Shown: positions 1 through 9,023, counted from the stretch's first letter. The stretch: 64,000 bases of DNA from Bosea sp. AS-1 (GCF_002220095.1 NZ_CP022372.1:4126501-4190500); one strand, 5' to 3'. The notes: generated by a model from the letters alone, not told the origin. Program-made: numbers and translations.

Positions 1-1
1 G

Positions 2-127
2 ACAATCGAGCATATGGCCGAGCCACGCGTCGATGCCGAGACAGCGCGAAGCGTGCCCTATCTGGCCGATACGCATGTCGCGCCGCTGTTCCTGCACATC
101 CGTGCCCGCAAGGGCGCTACGGCCTGA
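2..127 (+). CDS. C-terminal end of an unidentified protein (partial)
   Basis: An open frame enters from the left edge and ends at TGA 125-127, leaving 41 residues that finish in PLFLHIRARKGATA. The codon use looks coding and the stop lies 17 bases before the convergent stop of the acyl-CoA dehydrogenase. A terminal strand of the form xPLFLxxRARK is seen at the end of some SAM-dependent methyltransferases, but this is too short to name the family. The start and most of the gene lie outside the window. Confidence 0.5.
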   Translation, partial: TIEHMAEPRVDAETARSVPYLADTHVAPLFLHIRARKGATA

Positions 128-144
128 ACAGGGCGCGGCTGTCC

Positions 145-1920
145 TCACGCCGCGAAGACCGCAGCCGCGTCGGCGATGGCACCGGCGCCTTCCGTCACTG
201 CCAGCTCGAGCGCAGGGGCCTCGGTCGCGATGCATTCGGCGTAGAAGCGTGCAGTCGCGAGGTCGCCGGTGCCTTCCGCTTCGGAGCGGGTGGCCAGCGC
301 CTTCTTCGCCAGCCCCGTACCACCCTGCGCCAGCGCGAAAAGCTTGAGATAGGGCGTCGCGCCCGCCAATGCGTCGGCCGGCTTGCCGCCGAGCGCGCCG
401 AGCATCCACTCCGTCGCGCGCTCCAGGGAATCGACGGCGGCGCCAAGCCGGGCGGCCGCATGACCGAAGCCCGGCGTATTGGCGCGCTCGACCTCACCGA
501 CGATGTCGCGCATCTCGGCAATCAGCGCATGCACCGCATCGCCCTGCGACAGCGGCAGCTTACGGGTGACGAGATCGATGGCCTGGATGCCGTTGGTGCC
601 CTCGTAGATCGCAGCGATGCGGGCATCGCGCAGATGCTGGGCCGCGCCGGTCTCCTCGACGAAGCCCATGCCGCCATGGACCTGGATGCCGGTCGAGGCG
701 ACGTCGATGCCGATATCGGTCGCATAGGCCTTGGCAATGGGCGTCAGGATGGCGGCGCGCTCGGATGCGGCCTTCCGCCTGGCCTCGTCGGTCTCGCGGT
801 GCGAGCGGTCGAGCGCCTCCGCGACCTGATAGGAGATCGCACGCGCGCCTTGAGTCTTGGCGCGCATGTCCATCAGCATGCGGCGTACGTCCGGGTGGAC
901 GATGATCGGGCTCATCGGAGCGCCCTTCGGCGCGTCGAGCGCTGTGCCCTGCTTGCGCTCATGGGCAAAGGCCAGCGCGTGCTGATAGGCACGCTCGGCG
1001 ATGGCGACGCCCTGCAGCGCGACGTTGAGCCGGGCATTGTTCATCATCGTGAACATGCAGGCGAGACCGCGGTTCTCCTCGCCGATCAGCCAGCCGATCG
1101 CGCCATCCTTGTCGCCGAAAGCCATGGAGCAGGTCGGCGAGGCATGGATGCCGAGCTTGTGCTCGATGCCGGAGCAGCGCAGGTCGTTGTGAGCGCCGAG
1201 CGAACCATCGGCATTGACCAGGTATTTCGGCACGAGGAAGAGCGAGATGCCACGCGTCCCGGGAGGGGCATCGGGCAGGCGCGCCAGCACGAGATGGACG
1301 ATGTTGTCCGTCAGATCGTGCTCGCCATAGGTGATGAAGATCTTCTGGCCGGTGATGCGATAGGTGCCGTCCGCCACGCGCTCGGCCTTGCTGCGCAGCG
1401 CATTGAGGTCGGAGCCCGCCTGCGGCTCGGTCAGGTTCATCGTGCCCATCCATTCGCCCGAGACGAGCTTGGCGAGATAGGTCTCCTTGAGATGCTCCGA
1501 GCCGTGCGCGTAGAGCGCCTCGATCGCGCCGACGGTCAGCAGCGGGCCGAGCGCAAAGGCGAAGGCGGCCGAGTTCCACATTTCGATGCAGGCCGATTGC
1601 AGCAGCGTCGGCAGGCCCTGCCCGCCATAGGTTTCCGGCGCCGGCAGCGCGTTCCAGCCGGCCTCGGCCCAGGCCTTGTAGGCTTCCTTCCAGCCCGGCG
1701 GCGTCGTGACGGCACCGTCCTTCAACTTCGAGCCGTTGAGATCGCCGACGCGGTTCAGCGGTGCGATCACGTCGGCGGCGAATTTCGCCGCCTCGTCGAG
1801 CACGGCCTCGGCCACGCCGCCTTCGAGCTCAGGCGCCAACCCGTCTGCGATCAGCCGGTCGAGGCCGGCGACATGGCGCATGGTGGAGAGCATGTCCGAA
1901 ACCGGGGCGCGATAGCTCAT
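145..1920 (-). CDS. Acyl-CoA dehydrogenase, long form (DmdC-like architecture)
   Basis: A 591-residue FAD enzyme that would oxidise an acyl-CoA to the enoyl-CoA and pass electrons to ETF. The order is an N-terminal helical domain (about 40-160), the middle beta domain with the FAD/substrate motif MNLTEPQAGSD (about 160-280), the C-terminal helical domain with GIQVHGGMGFVEE and the catalytic region IYEGTNGIQA (about 290-470), and the extra C-terminal domain of about 120 residues typical of the ~590-residue subfamily that includes 3-methylmercaptopropionyl-CoA dehydrogenase DmdC. ATG at 1920 is preceded by AGGGAG at good spacing. The family is certain. The acyl substrate cannot be read from sequence, and many of these enzymes are merely annotated as DmdC. 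Confidence 0.9.
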   Translation of the reverse strand: MSYRAPVSDMLSTMRHVAGLDRLIADGLAPELEGGVAEAVLDEAAKFAADVIAPLNRVGDLNGSKLKDGAVTTPPGWKEAYKAWAEAGWNALPAPETYGGQGLPTLLQSACIEMWNSAAFAFALGPLLTVGAIEALYAHGSEHLKETYLAKLVSGEWMGTMNLTEPQAGSDLNALRSKAERVADGTYRITGQKIFITYGEHDLTDNIVHLVLARLPDAPPGTRGISLFLVPKYLVNADGSLGAHNDLRCSGIEHKLGIHASPTCSMAFGDKDGAIGWLIGEENRGLACMFTMMNNARLNVALQGVAIAERAYQHALAFAHERKQGTALDAPKGAPMSPIIVHPDVRRMLMDMRAKTQGARAISYQVAEALDRSHRETDEARRKAASERAAILTPIAKAYATDIGIDVASTGIQVHGGMGFVEETGAAQHLRDARIAAIYEGTNGIQAIDLVTRKLPLSQGDAVHALIAEMRDIVGEVERANTPGFGHAAARLGAAVDSLERATEWMLGALGGKPADALAGATPYLKLFALAQGGTGLAKKALATRSEAEGTGDLATARFYAECIATEAPALELAVTEGAGAIADAAAVFAA

Positions 1921-2044
1921 CGATCATCTCCCTGGGACCGGTGCCAGCCTGAGAGGCGGCGGCAGTCCGCTTTTACCGTTGCCGCGATGCTAGATCGCCG
2001 CGCGTCCGCAGGACGCGACAACGGCGATCTACCGAATTGTTATC

Positions 2045-2090
2045 GCATCGGATTATCCCGAAAAGTGGACTCCACTTTTCGGTCCGATGC
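2045..2090. repeat. Nested intergenic palindrome (repeat-type element)
   Basis: In the gap between the acyl-CoA dehydrogenase and sua5, an inner perfect inverted repeat CCGAAAAGTGG-ACT-CCACTTTTCGG (2058-2082) is enclosed by a second perfect arm pair, GCATCGGA (2045-2052) and TCCGATGC (2083-2090). Only TTATC on the left side is unpaired. Palindromes with a CCGAAAAGTGG core are, to my knowledge, frequent between genes in Rhizobiales genomes, which suggests a dispersed repeat rather than a local operator. Confidence 0.7.
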
Positions 2091-2196
2091 TATAGCGAGG
2101 AACTATCGCCTATGCCACGCAAGCCAAGCCCGACCTTCGTTCCGTGTCGCGCTCGCCAGTTAGTTTATATATAAACCATACCCGGTCAATCTCGCC

Positions 2197-3177
2197 TTGA
2201 ACCAGTCTCTCTCCACGACCCGCCAGACGAAGCTCCTTGCCGCCGATGCTGCCGGCATCGCGGAGGCGGCCGAACTGTTGCGCGCCGGCGGACTCGTCGC
2301 CCTGCCGACGGAGACGGTCTACGGGCTTGCGGCCGATGCGACCTCGGGAACTGCGGTCGCCGGCATCTATGCCGCCAAGGAGCGGCCGAGCTTCAACCCG
2401 TTGATCTCGCATCTCCCGGATCTGGCGAGCGCCCGCCGTCAGGGGCTGTTCGACGCCAATGCGCTGGCGTTGGCGCAAAGCTTCTGGCCGGGACCGCTGA
2501 CTCTGGTGGTGCCCGCTTCCCCCGGTTGCACGGTGAGCGATCTGGCCCGGGCCGGTCTCACCACCGTCGCGCTGCGCGTGCCGGCGCATCCTGTCGCGCA
2601 TGCGGTTTTGGCGGCGGCCGGTCGGCCGATCGCGGCGCCCTCCGCCAATCGCTCCGGCCGGATCAGCGCAACCAGCGCGGAGGATGCGCTTGGGGATCTC
2701 GGCGGGCGCATCGACGCGGTGCTCGATGCCGGCCCGACGGAGGTCGGTGTGGAATCGACCATCGTCGCCTGCCTCGATGGCGCACCGCGCCTGCTCAGGC
2801 CGGGCGGCGTGCCGCGCTCCGCCATCGAACATGTGATCGGCCGGCCGCTGGTCATCGCAGGCGATGCCGGTCATGCGCCGATCTCGCCCGGCATGCTCGC
2901 GTCGCATTACGCTCCGGCGGCGCGAGTCAGGCTCGAGGCGCAAGCACCGCAGCCGGGCGAGGCCTGGCTCGGCTTCGGCCCGGACGAGCAGACCTATCCC
3001 GATTCGCTCAATCTGAGCCCGACCGGGGACCTGCGCGAAGCGGCGAGCCATCTCTTCGGCTATCTGCGCCGGCTCGACACGCTCGGCCCGACGACCATTG
3101 CTGTCGCCCGCATTCCCGAGCAGGGGTTGGGCGAGGCGATCAACGACCGCCTGCGCCGCGCGGCCGCACCGCGCTGA
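2197..3177 (+). CDS. sua5: L-threonylcarbamoyladenylate synthase (Sua5 type)
   Basis: Makes threonylcarbamoyl-AMP from threonine, bicarbonate and ATP, the first step of the t6A37 modification of ANN-decoding tRNAs. The 326-residue protein has the YrdC domain (about 1-210) with the signature LPTETVYGLAADA, KERPSFNPLISH, APSANRSGRIS and DAGPTEVGVESTIV, followed by the C-terminal Sua5 domain after SPGMLASHYAPAA. It is therefore the long Sua5 form, not the single-domain TsaC form. The start used is TTG at 2197. No ATG lies between it and the conserved N terminus, and the Shine-Dalgarno is poor, so the exact start is less certain than the identity. Confidence 0.93.
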   Translation: MNQSLSTTRQTKLLAADAAGIAEAAELLRAGGLVALPTETVYGLAADATSGTAVAGIYAAKERPSFNPLISHLPDLASARRQGLFDANALALAQSFWPGPLTLVVPASPGCTVSDLARAGLTTVALRVPAHPVAHAVLAAAGRPIAAPSANRSGRISATSAEDALGDLGGRIDAVLDAGPTEVGVESTIVACLDGAPRLLRPGGVPRSAIEHVIGRPLVIAGDAGHAPISPGMLASHYAPAARVRLEAQAPQPGEAWLGFGPDEQTYPDSLNLSPTGDLREAASHLFGYLRRLDTLGPTTIAVARIPEQGLGEAINDRLRRAAAPR

Positions 3178-3239
3178 TTAGCCGGCTTCGCCGAAGACGA
3201 CATCGAACCGGCAGCCCGCCCGGATTTGAACGCCACCAG

Positions 3240-3255
3240 CTTGCATGAATGCAAG
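3240..3255. promoter_or_regulatory. Palindrome upstream of the LysR gene, candidate operator
   Basis: CTTGCAT-GA-ATGCAAG is a perfect 7+2+7 inverted repeat about 36 bases before the LysR start codon. LysR proteins usually bind dyads of this size (T-N11/12-A) and repress their own gene, so self-control is the simplest reading. No divergent target gene is present. Confidence 0.45.
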
Positions 3256-3290
3256 ATATCGGCTTGCGTATCGGCAGGAGAAACGCGTCG

Positions 3291-4193
3291 ATGTCTTCCA
3301 AACTCGCCTGGGACGATTTCCGCCTGATCAAGGCGATCACCGACCATGGCGGGCTGACAGGCGCGGCGGCGGCGCTTTCGGTCAACCACTCCACCGTGTT
3401 CCGACGTCTCGGGCAGATTGAGGAGATGGTCGGAATGCCGCTCTTCGAGCGGCGCAAGACGGGTTATGTCGCGACCGTCGCCGGCGCAGAAATGGCGGCT
3501 CTCGCCGGGCGAATGGAGGAGGATGTCATCGCCTTTTCCCGCCGTCTCGCCGGTCGCGACGTGGCGCCCTCCGGCGAGATCAGGATCACCACCACCGACA
3601 CGCTGCATCTCCATCTGCTGCTGCCGATCTTCGCCGGCTTCCGGGAAGCCCATCCGGCGATCCGGCTCGATGTCGTGATCGGGAACCAGGCACTGAACCT
3701 GTCCAAGCGCGATGCCGATGTCGCCATCCGCGCCAGTGACACACCGGGCGAGACGCTGGTCGGGCGGCGCATCGCGACCCTCGCCTGGGCGATCTACGGC
3801 CGGGCCGACGAGGGCATGGCAGCCGAGAAGGCAGATCCGACTGCTCTCTACCAGCGCGACTGGGTCGCGCTCGGCGATCAGCTCTCGCATGTGAAGGCAG
3901 CGCGCTTCGTGCGGGAGCATGTCGCGCCGGAGCGGATCGCGCTGAAGAGTTCTGCGGTGCTCGGCATCACCGAGGCGGTCGAGCTCGGACTCGGCATCGG
4001 TCCCCTGCCCTGCTTCATCGCCGACCGGCGGCCGGGGCTGATGCGGCTGATGCCGCCCAACCCCGATTTCGCGACCGGGCTCTGGGTGCTGACCCATCCC
4101 GACATTCGCCATGTGCCGCGCGTGCGGGCCTTCATGGACTACTGCAGCAACGAGCTGATGCGGCACCGGACGCTCATCGAGGGGTCCGAGTAG
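3291..4193 (+). CDS. LysR-family transcriptional regulator
   Basis: A 300-residue DNA-binding regulator. The N-terminal winged helix (residues about 5-65) reads AWDDFRLIKAITDHGGLTGAAAALSVNHSTVFRRLGQIE and is followed by a linker helix and a periplasmic-binding-like effector domain (about 90-290). ATG at 3291 is chosen because GGCAGGAG precedes it at the right distance and the product begins just before the conserved HTH. An in-frame ATG at 3249 would lie inside the palindrome. The gene follows sua5 by 113 bases in the same direction. The effector and targets are unknown. Confidence 0.9.
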   Translation: MSSKLAWDDFRLIKAITDHGGLTGAAAALSVNHSTVFRRLGQIEEMVGMPLFERRKTGYVATVAGAEMAALAGRMEEDVIAFSRRLAGRDVAPSGEIRITTTDTLHLHLLLPIFAGFREAHPAIRLDVVIGNQALNLSKRDADVAIRASDTPGETLVGRRIATLAWAIYGRADEGMAAEKADPTALYQRDWVALGDQLSHVKAARFVREHVAPERIALKSSAVLGITEAVELGLGIGPLPCFIADRRPGLMRLMPPNPDFATGLWVLTHPDIRHVPRVRAFMDYCSNELMRHRTLIEGSE

Positions 4194-4216
4194 ACCGCTA
4201 TTCCCGCAAAAGCCGT

Positions 4217-4325
4217 GTCATCCCGGACAAGCGGCTTTAGCCGCGCCGATCCGGGATGCTTGAACCTTTATCGGCAACGCTCCGGCATGGATCCCAGGTC
4301 TCCGCTTCGCTGCGCCCGGGATGAC
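4217..4325. repeat. Intergenic palindromic repeat with GTCATCCCGG ends
   Basis: The element begins GTCATCCCGG and ends CCGGGATGAC, a terminal inverted repeat about 109 bases apart, and contains the internal hairpin GCGGCTTTAGCCGC. It fills nearly the whole gap between the convergent LysR and reductase genes. Elements with GTCATCCCGG...CCGGGATGAC ends are, to my knowledge, common between genes in Bradyrhizobium/Bosea-type genomes. It may also serve as a transcription end for both neighbours. Confidence 0.65.
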
Positions 4326-4343
4326 GTCGGGCAGCGCGAGATC

Positions 4344-5330
4344 CTACCCGATCTCGACGACGACGCGGCCCTTGACCTTGCCCTCGACGATCGCCTTGCC
4401 GGTCTCGATGACGGCGTCGAGCGGGATCGTCGTGGTCATCGCGGCAAGCTTGTCGCGGTCGAGGTCGCCGGCGAGTCGCCTCCAGGCCTCGAGGCGACGG
4501 GGCTTCGGGCACATCACCGAATCGACGCCAAGCAAGGCGACGCCGCGCAGGATGAAAGGCGCGACCGAGGCCGGCAGGTCCATGCCTTGCGCCAGGCCGC
4601 AACAGGCGATCGCGCCGCCATATCTCGTCATCGAGAGCAGGTTCGCCAGCGTGTGCGAGCCGACCGCGTCGACGCCCGCCGCCCAGCGCTCCTTGCCGAG
4701 CGGACGGCCGGGCTGGGAGAGCTCGTTGCGGTCGATGATCTCGGCGGCGCCGAGGCCCTTGAGGTAATCGGCTTCCTCGGCGCGCCCGGTCGAGGCGATG
4801 ACGTGCCAGCCGGCCTTGGCGAGCAGCGCGATCGCGACCGAGCCGACGCCGCCGGCCGCGCCGGTGACGACGACCGGACCATCCGCGGGTTTCAGCCCGT
4901 GCTTCTCCAGTGCCAGAACGCAAAGCATCGCGGTGTAGCCGGCCGTACCGATCGCCATGGCTTCGGCAGCGGTGAGCCCTTGCGGCAGCGGCACCAGCCA
5001 ATCGCCCTTGACGCGGCTCTTCTGCGCATAGGCGCCAAGATGGGTCTCGCCGGTGCCCCAGCCGTTCAGCACCACGAGATCGCCCGGCTTGAAGTCGGGA
5101 TGCGCGGAGGTCTCGACGCGGCCGGCGAAGTCGATGCCGGGGATCATCGGCCAGCGGCGCACCACCGGCGCCTTGCCGCTGATCGCGAGGCCGTCCTTGT
5201 AGTTCACCGTCGAATGCGTGACGCGGACGGTGACGTCGCCCTCCATCAGTTCGCTCTCGGCGAAATCGGTGAAGGCGAGGTTGGGACCGGTCTCACCCTT
5301 CGTCGCCACCAGGGCCTTGAACGTCGTCAT
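4344..5330 (-). CDS. Acrylyl-CoA reductase / YhdH-family quinone oxidoreductase (AcuI-like)
   Basis: A 328-residue zinc-independent medium-chain dehydrogenase/reductase. The N-terminal GroES-like domain contains [16 protein letters not shown] and [12 protein letters not shown]. The Rossmann domain contains [20 protein letters not shown] for NADPH and ends with [17 protein letters not shown]. These features are those of the YhdH/AcuI family, which reduces acryloyl-CoA to propionyl-CoA with NADPH. ATG at 5330 is chosen over 5345 because GGAG lies six bases before it. With the DmdC-like dehydrogenase 2.4 kb away it could suggest DMSP-related metabolism, but no lyase or DmdA is visible. Confidence 0.85.
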   Translation of the reverse strand: MTTFKALVATKGETGPNLAFTDFAESELMEGDVTVRVTHSTVNYKDGLAISGKAPVVRRWPMIPGIDFAGRVETSAHPDFKPGDLVVLNGWGTGETHLGAYAQKSRVKGDWLVPLPQGLTAAEAMAIGTAGYTAMLCVLALEKHGLKPADGPVVVTGAAGGVGSVAIALLAKAGWHVIASTGRAEEADYLKGLGAAEIIDRNELSQPGRPLGKERWAAGVDAVGSHTLANLLSMTRYGGAIACCGLAQGMDLPASVAPFILRGVALLGVDSVMCPKPRRLEAWRRLAGDLDRDKLAAMTTTIPLDAVIETGKAIVEGKVKGRVVVEIG

Positions 5331-5367
5331 CGCCATCTCCCGCAACGGCCTGTTCCCAATACGACAA

Positions 5368-5396
5368 GGTTGCAGCGCCCGAAGGACGCTGCAACC
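5368..5396 (-). terminator. Hairpin after the MFS gene
   Basis: GGTTGCAGCG and CGCTGCAACC form a perfect 10-bp stem around a 9-base loop, 32 bases past the MFS stop codon and before the reductase start. There is no clean U-run, so it may be a weak or processing-type terminator. Confidence 0.55.
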
Positions 5397-5427
5397 CCGC
5401 GATGCGTGCGTTCGTGCCTGTTCCGGA

Positions 5428-6675
5428 TCAGGCCGGCTGCGCTTCCGGCCTCTGCACCGGCCGCTCGACGATCGGCAGGTTGATCAGCGCCGAGGCAACG
5501 CCGAGCGCGACCGAGAGCCACCAGACGAACTGGTAGTTGCCCATCGATTCGTAGAGCACGCCGCCCAGCCAGACACCGAGGAAACCACCGACCTGATGCG
5601 AGAAGAAGGCGAAGCCATAGAGCATCGCCATGTACTTCGTGCCGAACATCAGCATGACCAGCGAGGAGGTCGGCGGCACGGTCGAGAGCCAGAACAGGCC
5701 GATGACCACGCCGAAGGTCAGCGCTGTCAGCGGGCTCGGCGGGATCAGGATGAAGGCGGCGATCGCAACCGCGCGGCCGAGATAGATCCAGGCCAGCAGA
5801 TGGCGCTTCGGCATTCGCGTCGAGAGCCAGCCGGAAGAGAGCGAGCCGACGGCATTGGCGAGGCCGATCACGGCGAGCGTCCAGCCGCCGACCCAGGCCG
5901 GCAGGCCGGTGTCGCGCAGATAGGCGGGCATATGCACGGTGATGAAGGCGAGCTGGAAGCCGCAGGTGAAGAAGCCAAGCACGAGCAGCACGTAGCTGCG
6001 GTGCTTGAACGCTTCCGTCAGCGCCTGCATCACCGTCTGATTCGGCAGATTGGCGGCGGCCGCGCCAGCCCCCGAGCCGAGCTTGCGCGTCGCCAGGATC
6101 ACCGAGATCGGCAGCACCGGCAGCAGGGTGACGGCGAAGACGACCAGCGCCTGCTGCCAGCCGAGCGTGTCGATCAGGATGTTGCCGATCGGCGGGAACA
6201 GGAACTGCCCGAAGGAACCGGCGGCCGTGCCCGCGCCGAAGGCCATCGGCCGCCACTGCTCCGGCAGGAGCTTGCCGAAGGCGGCCAGCACGAGATTGAA
6301 CGAGCAGGCCGAAAGACCGAAGCCGATCAGCACGCCGGCGCCGAGATGGAGCTGCAGCGGGGTCGTGGCATAGGCCATGACCACGAGACCAGCGGCATAG
6401 AGCAGCGCGCCGACGCAGAGCACGCGCACCGTGCCGTAGCGGTCGGCGATGGCGCCTGCGAAGGGAGCGCCGAGGCCCCAGAGCAGGTTCTGGATCGCCA
6501 GCGCCAGACTAAAGGTATCGCGACCCCAATGGAACTGCAGCGTCATCGGGATCTGGAACAGGCCAGCGCTGGCGCGTGGACCGAAGGTGATGAGCGCGAT
6601 CAGGCAGCCTGCCGCGACGATGATTTCCGGCGCGTAGCTGCGCGCCGGCTTGGAGCTTGCCGGGATGGAGCTCAT
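5428..6675 (-). CDS. MFS transporter
   Basis: A 415-residue major facilitator with about 12 membrane segments. The motif-A-like loop [16 protein letters not shown] lies after segment 2, and the two six-helix halves are separated by a loop near residue 190 ([16 protein letters not shown]). ATG at 6675 is preceded by CGGAGAAAT. Seventeen further upstream codons would also be open but carry no membrane or conserved sequence. The gene sits between the YhdH-like reductase (97 bases away, same direction) and the divergent sleB-like gene. The substrate cannot be inferred. Overall similarity is to the monocarboxylate/oxalate-type MFS group, held loosely. Confidence 0.85.
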   Translation of the reverse strand: MSSIPASSKPARSYAPEIIVAAGCLIALITFGPRASAGLFQIPMTLQFHWGRDTFSLALAIQNLLWGLGAPFAGAIADRYGTVRVLCVGALLYAAGLVVMAYATTPLQLHLGAGVLIGFGLSACSFNLVLAAFGKLLPEQWRPMAFGAGTAAGSFGQFLFPPIGNILIDTLGWQQALVVFAVTLLPVLPISVILATRKLGSGAGAAAANLPNQTVMQALTEAFKHRSYVLLVLGFFTCGFQLAFITVHMPAYLRDTGLPAWVGGWTLAVIGLANAVGSLSSGWLSTRMPKRHLLAWIYLGRAVAIAAFILIPPSPLTALTFGVVIGLFWLSTVPPTSSLVMLMFGTKYMAMLYGFAFFSHQVGGFLGVWLGGVLYESMGNYQFVWWLSVALGVASALINLPIVERPVQRPEAQPA

Positions 6676-6898
6676 GGATTTCTCCGAAACCTCGAATGTG
6701 TGGTTACACGTTAGCGGCTCGCCCATGCGGCAACCAGCGCGTTTTCGTGAAATCCGGCATCACAGACCGATATGGACAGACACTCCATAGGCGCCGTTAA
6801 CCGCCGCTCAACCTTACCGAGGCGATAACGGATTCCAACGAAGACCCGGGAATCGCCTGCCGTCTTCGGTTCCGTGTCGCCGGGACGGGTGCGTCGTT

Positions 6899-8197
6899 TT
6901 GAGTCATTTGCGTCTTCACAGACGGAAGCGTGGCGGGCGAGCGCCGGGGCTCAGATGGGCCGCGGCCACGGCTGCGCCCTGGGCTTTGTCGGTCGGGCTG
7001 CTGGTGTCCTTCACCGCCTCGGCCGGGCAGAATTTCGGTCCGACCGGCCTGCCCTCCAGCCTGATCTCGCGAACCAATCCCGGCCCCGCTTCGGAACTGG
7101 CGGAAGGTCCCTCGATGCTGGTAGCGGCGAGCGCGTTCCGATTGCCGGGGCTGGCCCTGACGTCCGCCATCGTGCGCACGAGCCTGTCTTTCGAGGATCC
7201 GGAGCGGCGCATCGTCGTGGACCCGCGCCAGCCGCGCGAGGACCTGAAGCGTGCGGCAAACGGTTTTCCGGACGTCGATCGCACCGCCAAGGGCGACATG
7301 CTGCCGAGCCTGCGACCGGGCCTGACCGAGCATCCTTCGGTCGAGCTCGAACGCGTGGTCTTCGGCGACACACAGCCCAAGCTCATCTCGGGCGGCTTCT
7401 CGCTCGACGCGATGCGCGCGGCCGAGGCCGTCGAAGGCCCGCCGAGCAGCTTCGAACCTTACCCCATCGATGAAGGGGTGACCGATCCCGCCTTGTCGGA
7501 TTCCTCGCCGGTCTCGCTGAAGCCGAAGATCACCTCGGCCCGGCAGGCGGAACTCTATCTCGACAGCATCGACGGCTCCTCCCCCTCGGTGCCCGCAGCC
7601 TTGCAGGGCAGCTCTGCGACGCCGCGCTCGGCAATCGCCATGGCCGAGATCACACCGCCTGCCTTGCCCGCGCATGGCGCGCAGTCGGCGGCGCGCATCG
7701 CACTGGTTTCTGCGCCGGCCACCCGCGACCTGCGCCTCGCCGCCCCGGGCGAGCGGCAGATCTATACCGGGCTGATCGCGCCGGAGAACATGGCGCGTGA
7801 GCAGCGCTGTCTGGCCGAAGCTGTCTATTTCGAGGCCCGTTCGGAATCGGCCGAAGGACAGGCAGCGGTCGCGCAGGTGGTGCTCAACCGGGTGAAGAGC
7901 GGGCTCTATCCAAGCAGCGTCTGCGGCACTGTCTACCAGAATGCCAACCGCTATCTCTCCTGCCAGTTCACCTTCGCCTGCGAAGGCAAGTCGCTGCGCA
8001 TCACCGAGCCCGGGCCGTGGCGTGACGCCGTGCGGATCGCCCGCGAGGTCTACGAAGGCGCGACCTACCTCGCCGAGGTCGGAGCCTCGACGCATTACCA
8101 TGCCAAATACGTCCGGCCCTACTGGGCGAAACGGCTGAAAAAAATGGACACTATCGGTCAGCACGTCTTCTACCAGCTCCGGCCGGGCCAGAGCTGA
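6899..8197 (+). CDS. SleB-type cell wall hydrolase, secreted
   Basis: A 432-residue envelope protein. A basic N terminus is followed by a hydrophobic segment (about 20-45, signal peptide or anchor), a long low-complexity region (about 50-290) and a C-terminal Hydrolase_2/SleB domain (about 295-428). That domain contains REQRCLAEAVYFEARSES, GQAAVAQVVLNRV, CQFTFACEGK and STHYHAKYVRPYW. The domain is related to spore-cortex lytic enzymes, but in non-spore-forming alphaproteobacteria it is expected to act in peptidoglycan remodelling. The start is TTG at 6899; no ATG upstream is in frame. A TTAA-N7-TCAA sequence (6797-6811) lies 88 bases upstream. Confidence 0.85.
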   Translation: MSHLRLHRRKRGGRAPGLRWAAATAAPWALSVGLLVSFTASAGQNFGPTGLPSSLISRTNPGPASELAEGPSMLVAASAFRLPGLALTSAIVRTSLSFEDPERRIVVDPRQPREDLKRAANGFPDVDRTAKGDMLPSLRPGLTEHPSVELERVVFGDTQPKLISGGFSLDAMRAAEAVEGPPSSFEPYPIDEGVTDPALSDSSPVSLKPKITSARQAELYLDSIDGSSPSVPAALQGSSATPRSAIAMAEITPPALPAHGAQSAARIALVSAPATRDLRLAAPGERQIYTGLIAPENMAREQRCLAEAVYFEARSESAEGQAAVAQVVLNRVKSGLYPSSVCGTVYQNANRYLSCQFTFACEGKSLRITEPGPWRDAVRIAREVYEGATYLAEVGASTHYHAKYVRPYWAKRLKKMDTIGQHVFYQLRPGQS

Positions 8198-8272
8198 TCA
8201 CTCAAATACGAGCGATTCCATTCACTTGCGCGCAAGCTGGATGAAAGCCGCGCGATAGTGGATTTGGTTAAT

Positions 8273-8298
8273 TTTACCTTGTTTTAGCGTTTACCTTG
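8273..8298 (+). promoter_or_regulatory. Two direct repeats upstream of the secreted repeat protein
   Basis: TTTACCTTG occurs at 8273-8281 and again at 8290-8298, 17 bases apart in an AT-rich stretch 77-102 bases before the next start codon. The spacing places both copies on nearly the same face of the DNA. The binding protein, if any, is unknown. Confidence 0.3.
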
Positions 8299-8374
8299 CG
8301 TTCATCACCCGGAGCGGGCTTCCTGACCCCAACGAACGGCGCAAAGTCGCCGGAACCGACAGGTCAGGTCCAAC

Positions 8375-8968
8375 ATGGTGCGCTCGCTCTCTTCCCGGCG
8401 TTTCCTCGCCGCTTCGGCATTCACGACCGTTCTTCTGCTCGGCGCTGGCGCAGCCGAGGCCGGTGGCTGCCGCGGCTCCGCCTGCTACAACCTCGTCAAT
8501 ACGCCGCCGGTCTACGGCACCATCGACGAGACCTATCAGGTCCAGCCCTCGCAAGTGCAGCGCCGTGTCATCCCGGCCGAATACGAGACCGTCACCGACA
8601 ATGTGATGATCGCGCCGGCCCGCCAGATCCCGCATCACCGCGCCGCGGTCTACGAGACCGTCACCGAGAAGGTGTTGATCTCACCGGCGACGCGGCGCTG
8701 GGAAGTCACCCGCGATGCCTGGGGCAACACCGTCGGCTGCTGGGTCGATGTCCCGGCGCAGTACGGCTACCAGAGCCGCCGGGTCGAGGTTTCGCCGGCA
8801 ACCGTCGAATACGAGACGGTTCCGGCCGTCTACACGCAGCGTCAGCGCAAGGTGATGGTGCGTGCCACCCAGGTCGTGCGGGAAGAGATTCCCGCCGTCT
8901 ATGCGACGCGGCAGCGCCAGGTTCTGGTCAGCCCGGGTTCGCAGTACTGGTCCCGCGCCCATTACTGA
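8375..8968 (+). CDS. Secreted protein with tandem VxYETVT-type repeats
   Basis: A 197-residue protein of unknown function. Residues 1-29 are a clear Sec signal peptide ending AEA. The rest is built from imperfect units, each ending in a hydrophobic beta-type stretch after a Tyr-Glu-Thr-Val core: AEYETVTDNVMIAPA (68-82), AVYETVTEKVLISPA (91-105), VEYETVPAVYTQRQRKVMV (144-162) and AVYATRQRQVLVSP (174-187). Cys32, Cys37 and Cys122 could form disulfides. Composition suggests a periplasmic or surface beta-rich protein. A strong terminator follows, so it is probably a single-gene unit. Confidence 0.8.
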   Translation: MVRSLSSRRFLAASAFTTVLLLGAGAAEAGGCRGSACYNLVNTPPVYGTIDETYQVQPSQVQRRVIPAEYETVTDNVMIAPARQIPHHRAAVYETVTEKVLISPATRRWEVTRDAWGNTVGCWVDVPAQYGYQSRRVEVSPATVEYETVPAVYTQRQRKVMVRATQVVREEIPAVYATRQRQVLVSPGSQYWSRAHY

Positions 8969-9023
8969 GCGCGGCTCCAGAGAGTTTCAGGTAGACCCTT
9001 TATCCACGGAACGACCACTTCCA

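Noticed and set aside
145..5330. Complete DMSP degradation pathway (DmdC-like plus AcuI-like)
   Set aside because: No DmdA, DmdB, DmdD or lyase gene is present, the two genes are in different units, and both families have wide roles.
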